Of a DNA stretch of 64,000 nt, positions 31,797 to 41,412 are shown piece by piece. The position numbers and the translations under genes were made by a program. A model generated the notes under the pieces. It did no database searches and was not told the DNA's origin. It was given only the letters and a program-made list of their open reading frames with translations. Each line of letters starts with the position of its first letter. Position 1 is the first letter of the stretch. The DNA is from Methylophaga pinxianii (GTDB lineage: Bacteria; Pseudomonadota; Gammaproteobacteria; Nitrosococcales; Methylophagaceae), in NCBI RefSeq assembly GCF_020447225.1, contig NZ_JAJAEO010000180.1, positions 1 to 64,000 on the forward strand, in the 5' to 3' direction.

Positions 31797-33068
31797 ATGA
31801 GCGACGACAAAAAAAACGACGACAAATTACTTTACTGTTCATTCTGCGGTAAAAGTCAGCATGAAGTAAAAAAATTAATCGCTGGCCCTTCGGTCTTTGT
31901 CTGCGATGAATGTGTAGAGCTGTGCAACGATATTATTCGTGAAGAGCTTCAAGAAAAAACAGACGAAAAAGCTGACTCAAGATTGCCTTCTCCTCACGAG
32001 ATTGATGCAGCCCTCAACAATTACGTTATTGGTCAGGTCAAAGCTAAGCGCGTTTTATCTGTAGCGGTATATAACCATTACAAACGTCTGCGCCATGGCA
32101 CCAAGAATGATGATGTGGAGTTGTCGAAAAGTAACATCCTGCTGATTGGACCTACGGGAAGTGGTAAAACGCTGCTTGCTGAAACGTTGGCGAGGCAGTT
32201 GAACGTTCCTTTTACTATGGCTGATGCAACGACATTGACCGAAGCCGGTTACGTTGGTGAAGATGTGGAAAACATCATTCAGAAGTTATTACAGAAATGT
32301 GATTACGATGTCGAAAAGGCCGAAACAGGGATTGTTTACATCGATGAGATCGATAAGATTTCGAAAAAATCTGATAACCCATCCATTACTCGTGATGTTT
32401 CAGGTGAAGGTGTACAACAAGCTTTATTGAAATTGATTGAAGGCACCATTGCTTCTGTTCCACCACAAGGAGGCAGAAAGCATCCTCAACAGGAGTTTCT
32501 GCAAGTTGATACCAGCAAAATTCTCTTCATTTGTGGTGGTGCCTTTGCGGGGTTAGATAAGGTTATCCGTAATAGAACACATAAAGGTGGAATTGGCTTT
32601 TCTGCAGATGTGAAAAGTGTTGATGCCAATGCGCCGACAAGTGAAGCACTAAGAGCGGTTGAGCCGGAAGATTTGATTCAGTATGGTTTAATCCCGGAAT
32701 TTGTTGGCCGTTTGCCAGTGGTCGCGACGCTTGAAGAATTAAATGAAGCTGCATTGGTGCAGATTTTAACCGAACCCAAAAATGCCTTAACCAAGCAATA
32801 TGAAAAATTGTTTGAGTTAGAGGACTGTGAATTGGAATTCAGAGCTGACGCTTTACGTGCAATAGCGCGCAAGGCTATGGAACGTAAAACGGGCGCTCGC
32901 GGTTTGCGCTCAATTATCGAAAACGTACTGTTGGATACCATGTTTGATCTGCCATCTTTGGACAATGTGACCAAAGTGGTCGTCGATGAGAGTGTTATCA
33001 ATGGTGAAAACACGCCGATTTTGATTTACGAAGATCAACATGCTGATCTCGCATCAGGTGATAAATAA
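31797..33068 (+). CDS. clpX: ATP-dependent Clp protease, unfoldase subunit ClpX
   Basis: A 423-residue AAA+ unfoldase that recognises tagged substrates and feeds them to ClpP. The N-terminal zinc domain uses C14, C17, C36 and C39. Walker A is GPTGSGKT (118-125), with the Walker B IDEIDK and the sensor [14 protein letters not shown]-type segment after it. The ClpP-contacting IGF-type loop is present as [10 protein letters not shown] near residue 261-270. AGGAAAG precedes the ATG. Confidence 0.98.
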   Translation: MSDDKKNDDKLLYCSFCGKSQHEVKKLIAGPSVFVCDECVELCNDIIREELQEKTDEKADSRLPSPHEIDAALNNYVIGQVKAKRVLSVAVYNHYKRLRHGTKNDDVELSKSNILLIGPTGSGKTLLAETLARQLNVPFTMADATTLTEAGYVGEDVENIIQKLLQKCDYDVEKAETGIVYIDEIDKISKKSDNPSITRDVSGEGVQQALLKLIEGTIASVPPQGGRKHPQQEFLQVDTSKILFICGGAFAGLDKVIRNRTHKGGIGFSADVKSVDANAPTSEALRAVEPEDLIQYGLIPEFVGRLPVVATLEELNEAALVQILTEPKNALTKQYEKLFELEDCELEFRADALRAIARKAMERKTGARGLRSIIENVLLDTMFDLPSLDNVTKVVVDESVINGENTPILIYEDQHADLASGDK

Positions 33069-33110
33069 ATCATACCTGATTGATCTTTAAACGCTTTGGC
33101 TGAAATTAAC

Positions 33111-33131
33111 GCGCTCGTTACATTCGAGCGC
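33111..33131 (+). terminator. Hairpin between clpX and lon
   Basis: A 7-bp perfect stem (GCGCTCG / CGAGCGC) with a 7-base loop is followed by TTGATTTATT. Its last base is also the first base of the -35 of the lon heat-shock promoter. It is a weak terminator by sequence. Confidence 0.5.
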
Positions 33132-33158
33132 TTGATTTATTGATGCCTGTCCCCATAT
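33131..33158 (+). promoter_or_regulatory. Sigma-32-type heat-shock promoter of lon
   Basis: CTTGAT (33131-33136) matches the sigma-32 -35 consensus CTTGAA at five of six bases. After 14 bases comes CCCCATAT (33151-33158), a full match to CCCCATNT. Position about 55 bases before the lon start and the gene's known heat-shock role support it. Confidence 0.8.
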
Positions 33159-33213
33159 TGTTTTCACGAACACGATAACCGTGTCTGTTGACTCCCTAAA
33201 GAGGTCTGCATTG

Positions 33214-35649
33214 ATGGAAAAAGAATTTGAATCCGCATCAACCGATGACAATACATTACAAAAAGTCCCTGTATTGCCATTGCGTGATGTCGTTGTATAT
33301 CCACATATGGTTATTCCTTTATTTGTTGGACGTGAAAAGTCCATCAAAGCATTGGAACATGCTACCGATGAAAACAAGCAAGTATTATTAGTCGCTCAAA
33401 AAGATTCTGGCGAAGATTCGCCTGCACCAGAAAATCTTTATGAAACAGGAACCTTAGCAAATATTCTGCAGTTACTGAAGTTGCCTGACGGTACTGTAAA
33501 GGTTTTGGTTGAAGGCACGCAGCGAGCCAAAGTCGCTTTGTATGATAATTCCAATACTTTTCTTGAGGCAGAAGTCGCTACCTTTATTGATGAGCATCCT
33601 GATCAGCGAGAAGCAGATGTATTGATGCGAACACTGCTGGGTCAGTTTGAACAATACGTTAAGCTCAATAAAAAAATTCCACCAGAAGTGATTGCGTCGT
33701 TATCCAGTATTGAAGATCTGGCCCGTATGGCAGATACCGTTGCTGCGCACATGACACTGAAGCTTGAAGATAAGCAACTTCTTCTGGAAATGTCTGATGT
33801 GAAAGATCGCATCGAAAAATTAATGGCATTTCTGGAATCTGAAATCGATATTCAGCAAATCGAAAAGCGCATTCGCAACCGCGTTAAGAAGCAGATGGAA
33901 AAAAGCCAGCGTGAATATTATCTGAATGAGCAGCTTAAAGCCGTTCAGAAAGAGCTGGGTGAATTAGATGATAGTGGTAATGAAGTCGAGGAGTTGGCTG
34001 AAAAAATTGCTACTGCGGGTATGAGCTCAGAAGCCCGGGAGAAAGCTGAATCTGAACTCAAAAAGTTAAAGATGATGTCGCCAATGTCTGCCGAAGCAAC
34101 AGTGGTGCGAAACTACATCGAATATTTACTCGAGGTGCCTTGGAAAAAACGTTCGCGTGTCACGCTGGACCTTGATCATGCGCAAAAAGTGCTGGATGAG
34201 GACCACTATGGCTTGGAAAAAGTCAAAGAACGTATTATTGAATATCTCGCGGTTCAAAAACGGGTTAAGAAATTAAAAGGTCCGATTCTTTGTTTAGTCG
34301 GACCTCCAGGTGTGGGTAAAACATCTATCGCGCAATCTATTGCCCGTGCAACGAATCGTAAATTCAGTCGTATGGCACTTGGTGGGGTACGTGATGAAGC
34401 GGAAATCCGTGGTCATCGCCGGACTTATATCGGTTCTATGCCTGGCAAAGTTATTCAGAATATTTCCAAAACCGGTGTGCGTAACCCACTGTTTCTGCTG
34501 GATGAAATTGACAAAATGGCACAGGATTTTCGAGGCGATCCTGCTTCAGCCTTATTAGAAGTGCTGGATCCTGAACAAAACTCGACATTTGCCGACCATT
34601 ATCTGGAAGTTGAATACGATTTATCGGATGTTATGTTTGTTTGCACGGCTAATACGCTGAATATTCCTGACGCATTGCGTGACCGGATGGAGATAATTCG
34701 CTTAGCTGGTTATACCGAAGATGAAAAACTGAATATTGCCTTGCAGTACCTACTGCCAAAAGCGATTAAGGATAATGGGTTGAAACCCGGTGAAATCGAA
34801 ATTACTGAGCAAGCGGTTATGGAAATTATTCGCCGTTATACTCGCGAAGCCGGGGTTCGGAATTTACAGCGTGAAATTTCAAAGATTTGTCGCAAACTGG
34901 TCAAACAAATTCTGCGTGAAACTCCCACAGAAACTGTGGTCGTCACTGCCGATAACCTGGAGGAATATCTGGGTGTTTATCATTATCAATACGGTGTGGC
35001 AGAAGAGGATGATCGAATTGGTCAAGTTACCGGTCTTGCCTGGACAGAAGTCGGTGGTGAATTACTTACGATAGAATCAGCGTTTATGCCCGGTAAAGGT
35101 AAAGCCAGCTATACCGGCAAACTTGGCGATGTTATGCAGGAGTCCATTCAGGCAGCGACCACCGTTGTTCGCTCCAGGGCGATAGAGTGGGGTATTGCCG
35201 AGGATTATCTGCAAAGTCATGATCTGCATATCCATGTACCTGAAGGTGCCACACCTAAAGATGGACCAAGTGCAGGTATTGGTATGTGTACTGCGTTAGT
35301 CTCTGCGATTACGGGGATTCCGGTAAAATCCAATGTGGCGATGACAGGAGAAATTACGTTACGCGGCGAAGTACTGGCGATAGGTGGCTTGAAAGAGAAG
35401 TTGTTAGCGGCACATCGTGGTGGAATAGATACGGTTTTGATTCCAAAAGATAACGTGAAAGACTTACGGGAAATTCCTGATAATGTAAAATCTGGTCTGG
35501 AGATTATCCCGGTACGGTGGATTAACGAAGTTTTGGAAAAAGCACTGCAACATATGCCAACCAAGGTTTTACCGACTCCGGATACGGCGACTGTGCTACC
35601 ACCAGAACAAGCCAGTTTTCACGAAGTCAACACACAAAACCGACACTAA
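33214..35649 (+). CDS. lon: ATP-dependent protease Lon
   Basis: An 811-residue AAA+ serine protease that degrades misfolded and short-lived regulatory proteins. The order is an N-terminal substrate domain (about 12-210), coiled-coil region, AAA+ module with Walker A GPPGVGKT (363-370) and DEIDKM, then the protease domain with S686 (PKDGPSAGIG) and K729 (GGLKEKLLA), 43 residues apart as in Escherichia. The frame opens at GTG 33181, but ATG 33214 is preferred with AAAGAGG 9 bases upstream. TTG 33211 is an alternative. hupB and ppiD, often downstream, are absent. Confidence 0.97.
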   Translation: MEKEFESASTDDNTLQKVPVLPLRDVVVYPHMVIPLFVGREKSIKALEHATDENKQVLLVAQKDSGEDSPAPENLYETGTLANILQLLKLPDGTVKVLVEGTQRAKVALYDNSNTFLEAEVATFIDEHPDQREADVLMRTLLGQFEQYVKLNKKIPPEVIASLSSIEDLARMADTVAAHMTLKLEDKQLLLEMSDVKDRIEKLMAFLESEIDIQQIEKRIRNRVKKQMEKSQREYYLNEQLKAVQKELGELDDSGNEVEELAEKIATAGMSSEAREKAESELKKLKMMSPMSAEATVVRNYIEYLLEVPWKKRSRVTLDLDHAQKVLDEDHYGLEKVKERIIEYLAVQKRVKKLKGPILCLVGPPGVGKTSIAQSIARATNRKFSRMALGGVRDEAEIRGHRRTYIGSMPGKVIQNISKTGVRNPLFLLDEIDKMAQDFRGDPASALLEVLDPEQNSTFADHYLEVEYDLSDVMFVCTANTLNIPDALRDRMEIIRLAGYTEDEKLNIALQYLLPKAIKDNGLKPGEIEITEQAVMEIIRRYTREAGVRNLQREISKICRKLVKQILRETPTETVVVTADNLEEYLGVYHYQYGVAEEDDRIGQVTGLAWTEVGGELLTIESAFMPGKGKASYTGKLGDVMQESIQAATTVVRSRAIEWGIAEDYLQSHDLHIHVPEGATPKDGPSAGIGMCTALVSAITGIPVKSNVAMTGEITLRGEVLAIGGLKEKLLAAHRGGIDTVLIPKDNVKDLREIPDNVKSGLEIIPVRWINEVLEKALQHMPTKVLPTPDTATVLPPEQASFHEVNTQNRH

Positions 35650-35676
35650 CTTGATTAAAGCGAGCTACGGAGATTT

Positions 35677-36435
35677 ATGATGACTCTAAAACAACAACAG
35701 CGTTTAATCGGGACGCTTTTGCTGGTTTTTTTCATCGCCGTGCTCGCTTATATCGTTTTATCAAAAGTCAGTCGGACCGAATCTGAACGTCAAATCCCAG
35801 AAGAAGACCCGATTCAATTTTCTTCTGTGATTGAACCCATGCAGGAAAAACCAGCTGAGGATGAGAATGACTCAGATACTTCTTTTACCGAAGAAGCATT
35901 TGTTGAGATTGATCCTGAGGTCAAGGTAGAAGACGACTCTGAGGAATTATCACCAGTTCCTGAACCTGGCGTTACACAACCAGTAGTGGAACCAGAAGCC
36001 GTTGCACCAGAACCTATTGCTGAAGCACCTAAAGAGCCTGAACCGGCTCCGAAACCAGCACCCGAGCCGACTCCGAAACCTGAACCAAAACCAGTACCTG
36101 AACCTGAACCAAAATCAGTACCTGAACCAAAATCGGCGGCAACACCCGCTAAACCTGATGTCTCATCAACCACTAAAGCCGAAGTTCCGACAGATGTCGT
36201 TTCGGGATGGATTCTGCAATTGGGCAGTTTTTCAGTGGAGTCCAATGCAACCAGTCTTAAAAAGCAATTAGAGGAGCTGGGGTATAAACCGATGATTGAG
36301 CAAACTCGCTCGGGGGGGAGTGTGATCTACCGCGTGAGATTACAGCCCAATTCAGACCGCGCGACTTTAGAAAAGACGGCAGAATCAATTCGTAACAAAT
36401 TAAATTTAAATACCCAGATATTTCCATATCCGTAA
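35677..36435 (+). CDS. dedD: SPOR-domain membrane protein (DedD-like)
   Basis: A 252-residue single-pass inner-membrane protein. A short cytoplasmic start is followed by a hydrophobic segment (about residues 11-28). Next come an acidic stretch and a Pro-Glu-Lys-rich linker of repeats (about 85-160), then a C-terminal SPOR domain (about 172-252: GWILQLGSFSVESNA, YRVRLQP). SPOR domains bind denuded septal peptidoglycan. In Escherichia dedD lies immediately before cvpA-purF, the same as here. It starts 27 bp after lon. Assignment as DedD relies on both architecture and position. Confidence 0.82.
   Translation: MMTLKQQQRLIGTLLLVFFIAVLAYIVLSKVSRTESERQIPEEDPIQFSSVIEPMQEKPAEDENDSDTSFTEEAFVEIDPEVKVEDDSEELSPVPEPGVTQPVVEPEAVAPEPIAEAPKEPEPAPKPAPEPTPKPEPKPVPEPEPKSVPEPKSAATPAKPDVSSTTKAEVPTDVVSGWILQLGSFSVESNATSLKKQLEELGYKPMIEQTRSGGSVIYRVRLQPNSDRATLEKTAESIRNKLNLNTQIFPYP
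36079..36138 (+). repeat. Imperfect 18-bp tandem repeat coding for the Pro-rich linker
   Basis: Copies of an 18-bp unit beginning CCTGAACCAAAA lie at 36079-36096, 36103-36120 and 36121-36138, with a 6-bp CCTGAA between the first two. They encode PEPKPV/PEPKSV-type repeats and are likely to vary in number between strains. Confidence 0.75.
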
Positions 36436-36545
36436 TGCATCACAATGTCATCAACATGCAATCTGATATGTGTAAATATATTGGGTTAGCTTTTGTAATT
36501 CTGATAAAATTACCCTTTTAATACGCAGCTCGACGCGGAGTCTTA

Positions 36546-37037
36546 ATGAACTGGGTAGATTATTTAATAATCGGCATTATTTTGATTTCGTCGGGCATCA
36601 GTATCGTTCGTGGGTTTATAAAAGAAGTCTTATCATTAATTAGCTGGGCGGTGGCGATTTGGGTCGCTTTTATGTTCTTTGCCAATTTTGCCAGCCTGTT
36701 AACACCATATATCGATACTGCAACCATACGTTTATTTATCGCTTTTTTTGTCTTATTTGTTGTCACATTAATACTCGGCGCACTAGTCAATCATTTGATC
36801 TCTCAACTGGTAGAAAAAACAGGGCTCAGTGGTACTGATCGCGCGCTTGGGGTGATTTTCGGTATTCTTCGAGGTGTCGCAATTGTCACTATATTAGTGC
36901 TTGCAGCAGGTGTAACCCCCATGCCATCGGATAGTTGGTGGCAAAACTCGTTATTGTTACAACACTTCGAAGACCTAGCCGTTTGGGTCAAGCAACTGTT
37001 ACCAGCAGATGTTGCTGAGCACGTTAACTTCAACTAA
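36546..37037 (+). CDS. cvpA: CvpA family membrane protein
   Basis: A 163-residue inner-membrane protein with four hydrophobic segments (about 4-22, 28-48, 62-85 and 98-118). The NWVDYLIIGIILIS start, the RGFIKEVLSLISWAVA block and the RALGVIFGILRGV block are typical. First named for colicin V production, its exact function is unsettled, with roles reported in membrane stress. It lies between the SPOR gene and purF, the conserved order. A weak promoter with TAAAAT at 36505-36510 may precede it. Confidence 0.93.
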   Translation: MNWVDYLIIGIILISSGISIVRGFIKEVLSLISWAVAIWVAFMFFANFASLLTPYIDTATIRLFIAFFVLFVVTLILGALVNHLISQLVEKTGLSGTDRALGVIFGILRGVAIVTILVLAAGVTPMPSDSWWQNSLLLQHFEDLAVWVKQLLPADVAEHVNFN

Positions 37038-37057
37038 TCCTGACAGGGTAAATTTTT

Positions 37058-38566
37058 ATGTGTGGAATCATTGGTATTGTAGGTCATTCTGAAGTTAATC
37101 AAGCGCTTTATGATGGTCTGACAGTTCAACAACATCGTGGTCAGGACGCTGCGGGAATCATGACATGCGATCAAACCGGACGTTTTTATCTGCGCAAAGA
37201 TAATGGTTTGGTAAAAGATGTGTTTCATACCCGTCATATGATCCGTCTCAAAGGTTCAATGGGGATTGGACATATTCGATATCCGACCGCAGGTTGCTCA
37301 AACTCAGCTGAATCACAACCGTTTTATGTCAATTCTCCGTTTGGTATTGCACTGGCACACAATGGCAACCTGACAAACGCACAGGTTTTATCTGACCAGT
37401 TGTTCAAAAGTGATCGTCGTCATCTTAATACGGGTTCTGACTCCGAAGTTCTATTGAATATACTGGCCCACGAATTACAAACATCAGGAAAGCTTAAACC
37501 ACAGCCGGAAGATATTTTTAAAGCAGTTGCGCAAGTTCATAAACGTTGTAAAGGAGCCTACGCTGTTGTCGCAATGATTGCCGGGGTCGGTATGCTGGCT
37601 TTCCGTGATCCTTATGGCATCCGTCCTGCAGTAATAGGCAAGCGCGAAACAGATTTAGGGACAGAATATGTTGTTGCATCTGAAAGCGTTGCCATAGACA
37701 CGCTTGATTTTGAATTAATGCGTGACGTACAGCCTGGAGAATGCATTTTTATCGATATGGAAGGCGGTTTCCATAGTCAACAATGTGCTGAAAACCCGAT
37801 TAAATCACCGTGTATTTTTGAATACGTTTATTTTGCCCGCCCAGATTCCATGATGGATGGCATCTCTGTCCATAAAAGTCGGATGCGCATGGGGACAAAA
37901 CTGGCGGAAAAAATTAAACGCGAATTCCCGGATCATGATATCGATGTGGTTATTCCGATTCCGGACACCAGCCGGAGTGCCGCGCTGCAGCTCTCTTATG
38001 ACTTAGGCGTGGTGTATCGCGAAGGGTTTATCAAAAATCGTTATATTGGCCGCACTTTTATTATGCCTGGTCAACAGCAACGTAAAAAATCTGTCCGCCA
38101 GAAGTTGAATGCGATTGATTTGGAGTTCCGTGACAAAAATGTGCTGTTAGTGGATGATTCCATCGTGCGTGGCACTACCTCACAACAAATTGTGCAAATG
38201 GCGCGTGATGCCGGCGCTAAAAAGGTTTATCTGGCTTCGGCTGCGCCGCCGGTCCGTTTCCCCAATGTGTATGGCATAGATATGCCATCACCTTCAGAAT
38301 TTGTTGCGCATAATCGTAATGTTGATCAAATTGCCGAAGAACTTGGCGTGGATTGGTTGATTTATCAGGATCTGAAAGATCTGGTTGAAGCCATTAACAA
38401 GAAAAGTGATGTTGAGCGCTTTGATACTTCCTGTTTCGATGGTGATTACATCACCGGCGATATAGATGAGACATACTTGTATTACATAGATGCGCTACGC
38501 AATGACACGTCAAAACAAAGCGCAGAAGAGGGTAATGTCACTATTGAGCTGCATAACGATGTCTAA
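37058..38566 (+). CDS. purF: Amidophosphoribosyltransferase
   Basis: It catalyses the first committed step of purine synthesis, forming phosphoribosylamine from PRPP and glutamine. The N-terminal class II glutaminase has its nucleophile Cys right after Met (MCGIIGIVG), and the motifs [10 protein letters not shown] and GHIRYPTAG follow. The phosphoribosyltransferase domain shows the PRPP loop [14 protein letters not shown] near residue 365. There are 502 residues, against 505 in Escherichia, and no PurR box was recognised. It is 20 bp after cvpA. Confidence 0.97.
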   Translation: MCGIIGIVGHSEVNQALYDGLTVQQHRGQDAAGIMTCDQTGRFYLRKDNGLVKDVFHTRHMIRLKGSMGIGHIRYPTAGCSNSAESQPFYVNSPFGIALAHNGNLTNAQVLSDQLFKSDRRHLNTGSDSEVLLNILAHELQTSGKLKPQPEDIFKAVAQVHKRCKGAYAVVAMIAGVGMLAFRDPYGIRPAVIGKRETDLGTEYVVASESVAIDTLDFELMRDVQPGECIFIDMEGGFHSQQCAENPIKSPCIFEYVYFARPDSMMDGISVHKSRMRMGTKLAEKIKREFPDHDIDVVIPIPDTSRSAALQLSYDLGVVYREGFIKNRYIGRTFIMPGQQQRKKSVRQKLNAIDLEFRDKNVLLVDDSIVRGTTSQQIVQMARDAGAKKVYLASAAPPVRFPNVYGIDMPSPSEFVAHNRNVDQIAEELGVDWLIYQDLKDLVEAINKKSDVERFDTSCFDGDYITGDIDETYLYYIDALRNDTSKQSAEEGNVTIELHNDV

Positions 38567-38601
38567 ACAGTTCATTAAACACGAGCATTTCCAATCAGTT
38601 A

Positions 38602-38643
38602 TCCCTGCAGAATGCAGCAGGGACAAACAGCTTTTTGCTGTTT
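38602..38643 (+). terminator. Double hairpin after purF
   Basis: TCCCTGC pairs with GCAGGGA (loop of 8), followed at once by AAACAGC-TTTTT-GCTGTTT. The second hairpin overlaps the -35 of the next promoter. Termination is plausible but the T run is inside a loop. Confidence 0.45.
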
Positions 38644-38663
38644 GATACCAATTCTTATATAAT
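38635..38663 (+). promoter_or_regulatory. Candidate sigma-70 promoter for yceD-rpmF-plsX-fab
   Basis: TTGCTG (38635-38640) lies 17 bases before a perfect TATAAT (38658-38663). The coding start follows only 10 bases later at 38674, so the transcript would be nearly leaderless if this is used. Confidence 0.5.
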
Positions 38664-38673
38664 CCCGTCGATT

Positions 38674-39192
38674 ATGCATCAGCAATTACCAAAAGAGATT
38701 GACCCGTTTCGTTTTGCTCATAGCGGTTTACAGATAGCCGGAGAAATTCCCGTCAGTAAAATGCCGCGATTGAGTGAAATGCTTTATGACGATTCGGGGA
38801 TAGTTTCTGTTGATATGCAGTTTGATATTGATACAACGGGCACGCCTTATATGCGTGGCCAATTTGCGGTAACAGTTAATCTGCTCTGCGAGCGTTGTAT
38901 GGAGCCGATGGCGCATACCATGAGCATCAATACTAAATTGGCCCTGGTTCGGCATGAAGGAAAAATCGAAGGGCTGGCTGAACAATATGAGCCCTGGATA
39001 CTAAACGATGCAAAACAAGTTGATCCGGCGCAAATCGTCGAAGATGAGTTAATTCTCGCTTTGCCAATAGTGCCAAAACATGATTATTCCTGTTTGCCTG
39101 AGCAGTTGTGGCAGGCAGGAGAAGAGGAAATTGAGCCTGAGAAACCAGTCTCACCGTTTGCAGTGTTATCTGCATTGAAATCGAAAAAGTAA
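38674..39192 (+). CDS. yceD: YceD/DUF177 family protein (23S rRNA accumulation factor)
   Basis: A 172-residue protein directly before rpmF, as in most proteobacteria. The CERCMEP segment (near residue 71) is the family's conserved cysteine-containing motif, and EDELILALPIVPKH near residue 124 with two later Cys is also typical. YceD is needed for normal 23S rRNA levels in Escherichia. The frame opens at TTG 38635, but ATG 38674 is preferred since the earlier start falls in promoter sequence. No clear ribosome site was seen, consistent with a short or absent leader. Confidence 0.88.
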   Translation: MHQQLPKEIDPFRFAHSGLQIAGEIPVSKMPRLSEMLYDDSGIVSVDMQFDIDTTGTPYMRGQFAVTVNLLCERCMEPMAHTMSINTKLALVRHEGKIEGLAEQYEPWILNDAKQVDPAQIVEDELILALPIVPKHDYSCLPEQLWQAGEEEIEPEKPVSPFAVLSALKSKK

Positions 39193-39226
39193 TTTATTTA
39201 TCGTATTGGGTTTAGGAGTTTAAGCC

Positions 39227-39406
39227 ATGGCTGTTCAAAAGAGTAAAAAGAGTCCTTCACGTCGCGGCATGCGTCGTTCACATGATGCATTAACTGAATC
39301 AACATTGTCTGTTGACTCAACGTCAGGTGAATTACACCGTCGTCACCACGTTACAGCTGACGGTTACTACCGTGGCCGCAAAGTTATTGCTGACAAGAGT
39401 GAATAA
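39227..39406 (+). CDS. rpmF: 50S ribosomal protein L32
   Basis: A 59-residue protein, too short for many gene finders, read from ATG 39227 (after TAGGAG) to TAA 39404-39406. [20 protein letters not shown] at the start and [12 protein letters not shown] at the end are the L32 signature. It lacks the CxxC zinc pairs of the zinc-binding form, so it is the zinc-independent type, as in Escherichia. Its position between yceD and plsX is conserved. Confidence 0.97.
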   Translation: MAVQKSKKSPSRRGMRRSHDALTESTLSVDSTSGELHRRHHVTADGYYRGRKVIADKSE

Positions 39407-39419
39407 GGCTTAACAGAAA

Positions 39420-40439
39420 TTGACTTTAACAATTTCGATCGACGCTATGGGCGGGGATCACGGACCTCAAGTCGTGATCCCCGCTGCTATATCAACACTG
39501 GAAAGGCATAAGGATGTTGAGCTGATTTTGGTTGGTGATGAAGCCACCGTATCAGCTGAGTTAGCCAAACATCAGTTTGCCGACAAACATCGGATGAAAA
39601 TTCATCATGCCTCCCAGACGGTAGGTATGGATGAACCTCCTTCATCAGCACTTCGCGGTAAGAAAGATTCTTCAATGCGTGTGGCCATTAATCTTGTAAA
39701 AGAGGGCCAGGCTGCTGCGTGCATTAGTGCCGGAAATACCGGTGCATTAATGGCTACAGCACGATTCGTGTTGAAAACGCTGCCGGGAATTGAACGTCCA
39801 GCAATTATTACAGCATTACCGACTATGCGGGGACACACATACGTACTCGATCTGGGCGCAAATGTGGACTCAACTGCTGAGCATTTGGTGCAATTTGCTT
39901 TAATGGGCTCGGTTTTAGCGGAGTTAATTGACGGTAAACCAAATCCAACAGTAGGACTGCTGAATGTTGGTGCTGAAGAAATTAAAGGTAATGAGCGAGT
40001 GAAGGAAGCGGCTCGTTTATTGGCCAAAACAGATTTGAACTATTATGGATTTGTTGAAGGTGATGGCCTTTATCATGGTGAGGTGGACGTATTAGTTTGT
40101 GATGGCTTTGTCGGCAATGTAGCGTTAAAAGCCAGTGAAGGTGTCGCGCATATGATTCGTCATTATTTGCGTCAGGCTTTCAACCGCAACTGGTTTACCA
40201 AAATTGCCGGGCTCATTGCCTACCCTGTGCTGAAACATTTCAGTAAAGAGCTTGACCCGCGTGCCTTTAATGGAGCTAATCTGATTGGCCTGCAAGGAAT
40301 TGTTATTAAAAGTCATGGTGGGGCGGATGCATTTGCTTTTGCCAATGCCATTAATATCGCCGTGCTTGAAGCCAGGAAAGATGTGCCAAAAAATATCACT
40401 AAACATCTTGAGACTCTTTTAGAGGAACAAGTGTTGTGA
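39420..40439 (+). CDS. plsX: Phosphate acyltransferase PlsX
   Basis: A 339-residue peripheral membrane enzyme that converts acyl-ACP to acyl-phosphate for phospholipid synthesis. The start block [22 protein letters not shown] near residue 100 and [16 protein letters not shown] near 221 are characteristic. It begins with TTG at 39420, 13 bp after rpmF, which places the DAMGGD motif at the normal distance from the N-terminus. The TGA overlaps the fabH GTG (GTGA). Confidence 0.96.
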   Translation: MTLTISIDAMGGDHGPQVVIPAAISTLERHKDVELILVGDEATVSAELAKHQFADKHRMKIHHASQTVGMDEPPSSALRGKKDSSMRVAINLVKEGQAAACISAGNTGALMATARFVLKTLPGIERPAIITALPTMRGHTYVLDLGANVDSTAEHLVQFALMGSVLAELIDGKPNPTVGLLNVGAEEIKGNERVKEAARLLAKTDLNYYGFVEGDGLYHGEVDVLVCDGFVGNVALKASEGVAHMIRHYLRQAFNRNWFTKIAGLIAYPVLKHFSKELDPRAFNGANLIGLQGIVIKSHGGADAFAFANAINIAVLEARKDVPKNITKHLETLLEEQVL

Positions 40440-41395
40440 TTTATTCCAGAATTGCCGGGACGGGCAGCTACTTACCGGAAAAAATACTCACTAACATTGA
40501 TTTAGAATCAATGGTTGAAACCAGTGATGAATGGATAACAGATCGCACAGGTATTAAAAAAAGACATATTGCCGCCATTGATGAAACCACAACGGATTTA
40601 GCTTATTACGCTGCTAAAGATGCCATTTCCGCTTCAGGTTTAAAGCATCGCGACATTGATATGATTATTGTCGCCACCACCACGCCAACACGTGTATTTC
40701 CGAGTACAGCAGCGCTGGTCCAGCAAAAGCTGGGCATCCATGGTTGTCCAGCTTTTGATATTCAGGCGGTTTGTACGGGTTTTGTATACGCATTGACTGT
40801 GGCAGACAAGTTTATTAAATCCGGTAGTGCTAAAAATGTATTAGTCATCGGTGCAGAAACCTTGTCACGGATCGTGGACTGGACTGACCGCAATACCTGC
40901 GTATTATTTGGTGATGGAGCTGGTGCCGTCGTGCTTCAAGCTTCATCTGAAGCTGGCGTTTTATCGACCCATATTCACTGTGATGGCAGCTTTAATAATC
41001 TGCTACATGTCCCAACAGGACCTGGCAGTGCAATAACTGAAGATCCTGCTTATATTGAAATGCAGGGAAATGAAGTGTTCAAAATTGCTGTGAAAACGCT
41101 TAGCAAAATTGTCGATGAAACACTTGATGCAAACCAACTAGATAAACAAGATATTGATTGGCTGATTCCACATCAGGCTAATATCCGAATTATTGCAGCC
41201 ACAGCCAAAAAATTGAGTATGTCTATGGACAGTGTTGTCGTCACTGTTCAGGATCATGGTAATACCTCTGCGGCATCTATCCCACTGGCACTTGATGTGG
41301 CTGTGCGTGATGGTCGCATCAAACGTGGAGAAACATTATTGTTCGAAGCGTTTGGTGGAGGATTTACCTGGGGCTCGGCGCTCGTCAAATTTTAA
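40436..41395 (+). CDS. fabH: Beta-ketoacyl-ACP synthase III
   Basis: It starts fatty acid synthesis by condensing acetyl-CoA with malonyl-ACP. The catalytic triad is C113 ([13 protein letters not shown]), the His of [11 protein letters not shown] and the Asn of [10 protein letters not shown]. There are 319 residues, near the Escherichia 317. It starts with GTG overlapping the plsX stop by 4 bp. The C-terminal [13 protein letters not shown] is the standard ending. Confidence 0.97.
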   Translation: MIYSRIAGTGSYLPEKILTNIDLESMVETSDEWITDRTGIKKRHIAAIDETTTDLAYYAAKDAISASGLKHRDIDMIIVATTTPTRVFPSTAALVQQKLGIHGCPAFDIQAVCTGFVYALTVADKFIKSGSAKNVLVIGAETLSRIVDWTDRNTCVLFGDGAGAVVLQASSEAGVLSTHIHCDGSFNNLLHVPTGPGSAITEDPAYIEMQGNEVFKIAVKTLSKIVDETLDANQLDKQDIDWLIPHQANIRIIAATAKKLSMSMDSVVVTVQDHGNTSAASIPLALDVAVRDGRIKRGETLLFEAFGGGFTWGSALVKF

Positions 41396-41412
41396 TCTGA
41401 GGTATTTTATCA

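Noticed and set aside
35814-36245. 143-codon minus-strand frame rich in Gly and Ser inside the SPOR gene
   Set aside because: It is the mirror of the Pro/Glu-rich repeat on the plus strand; low-complexity coding sequence leaves the opposite frame open.
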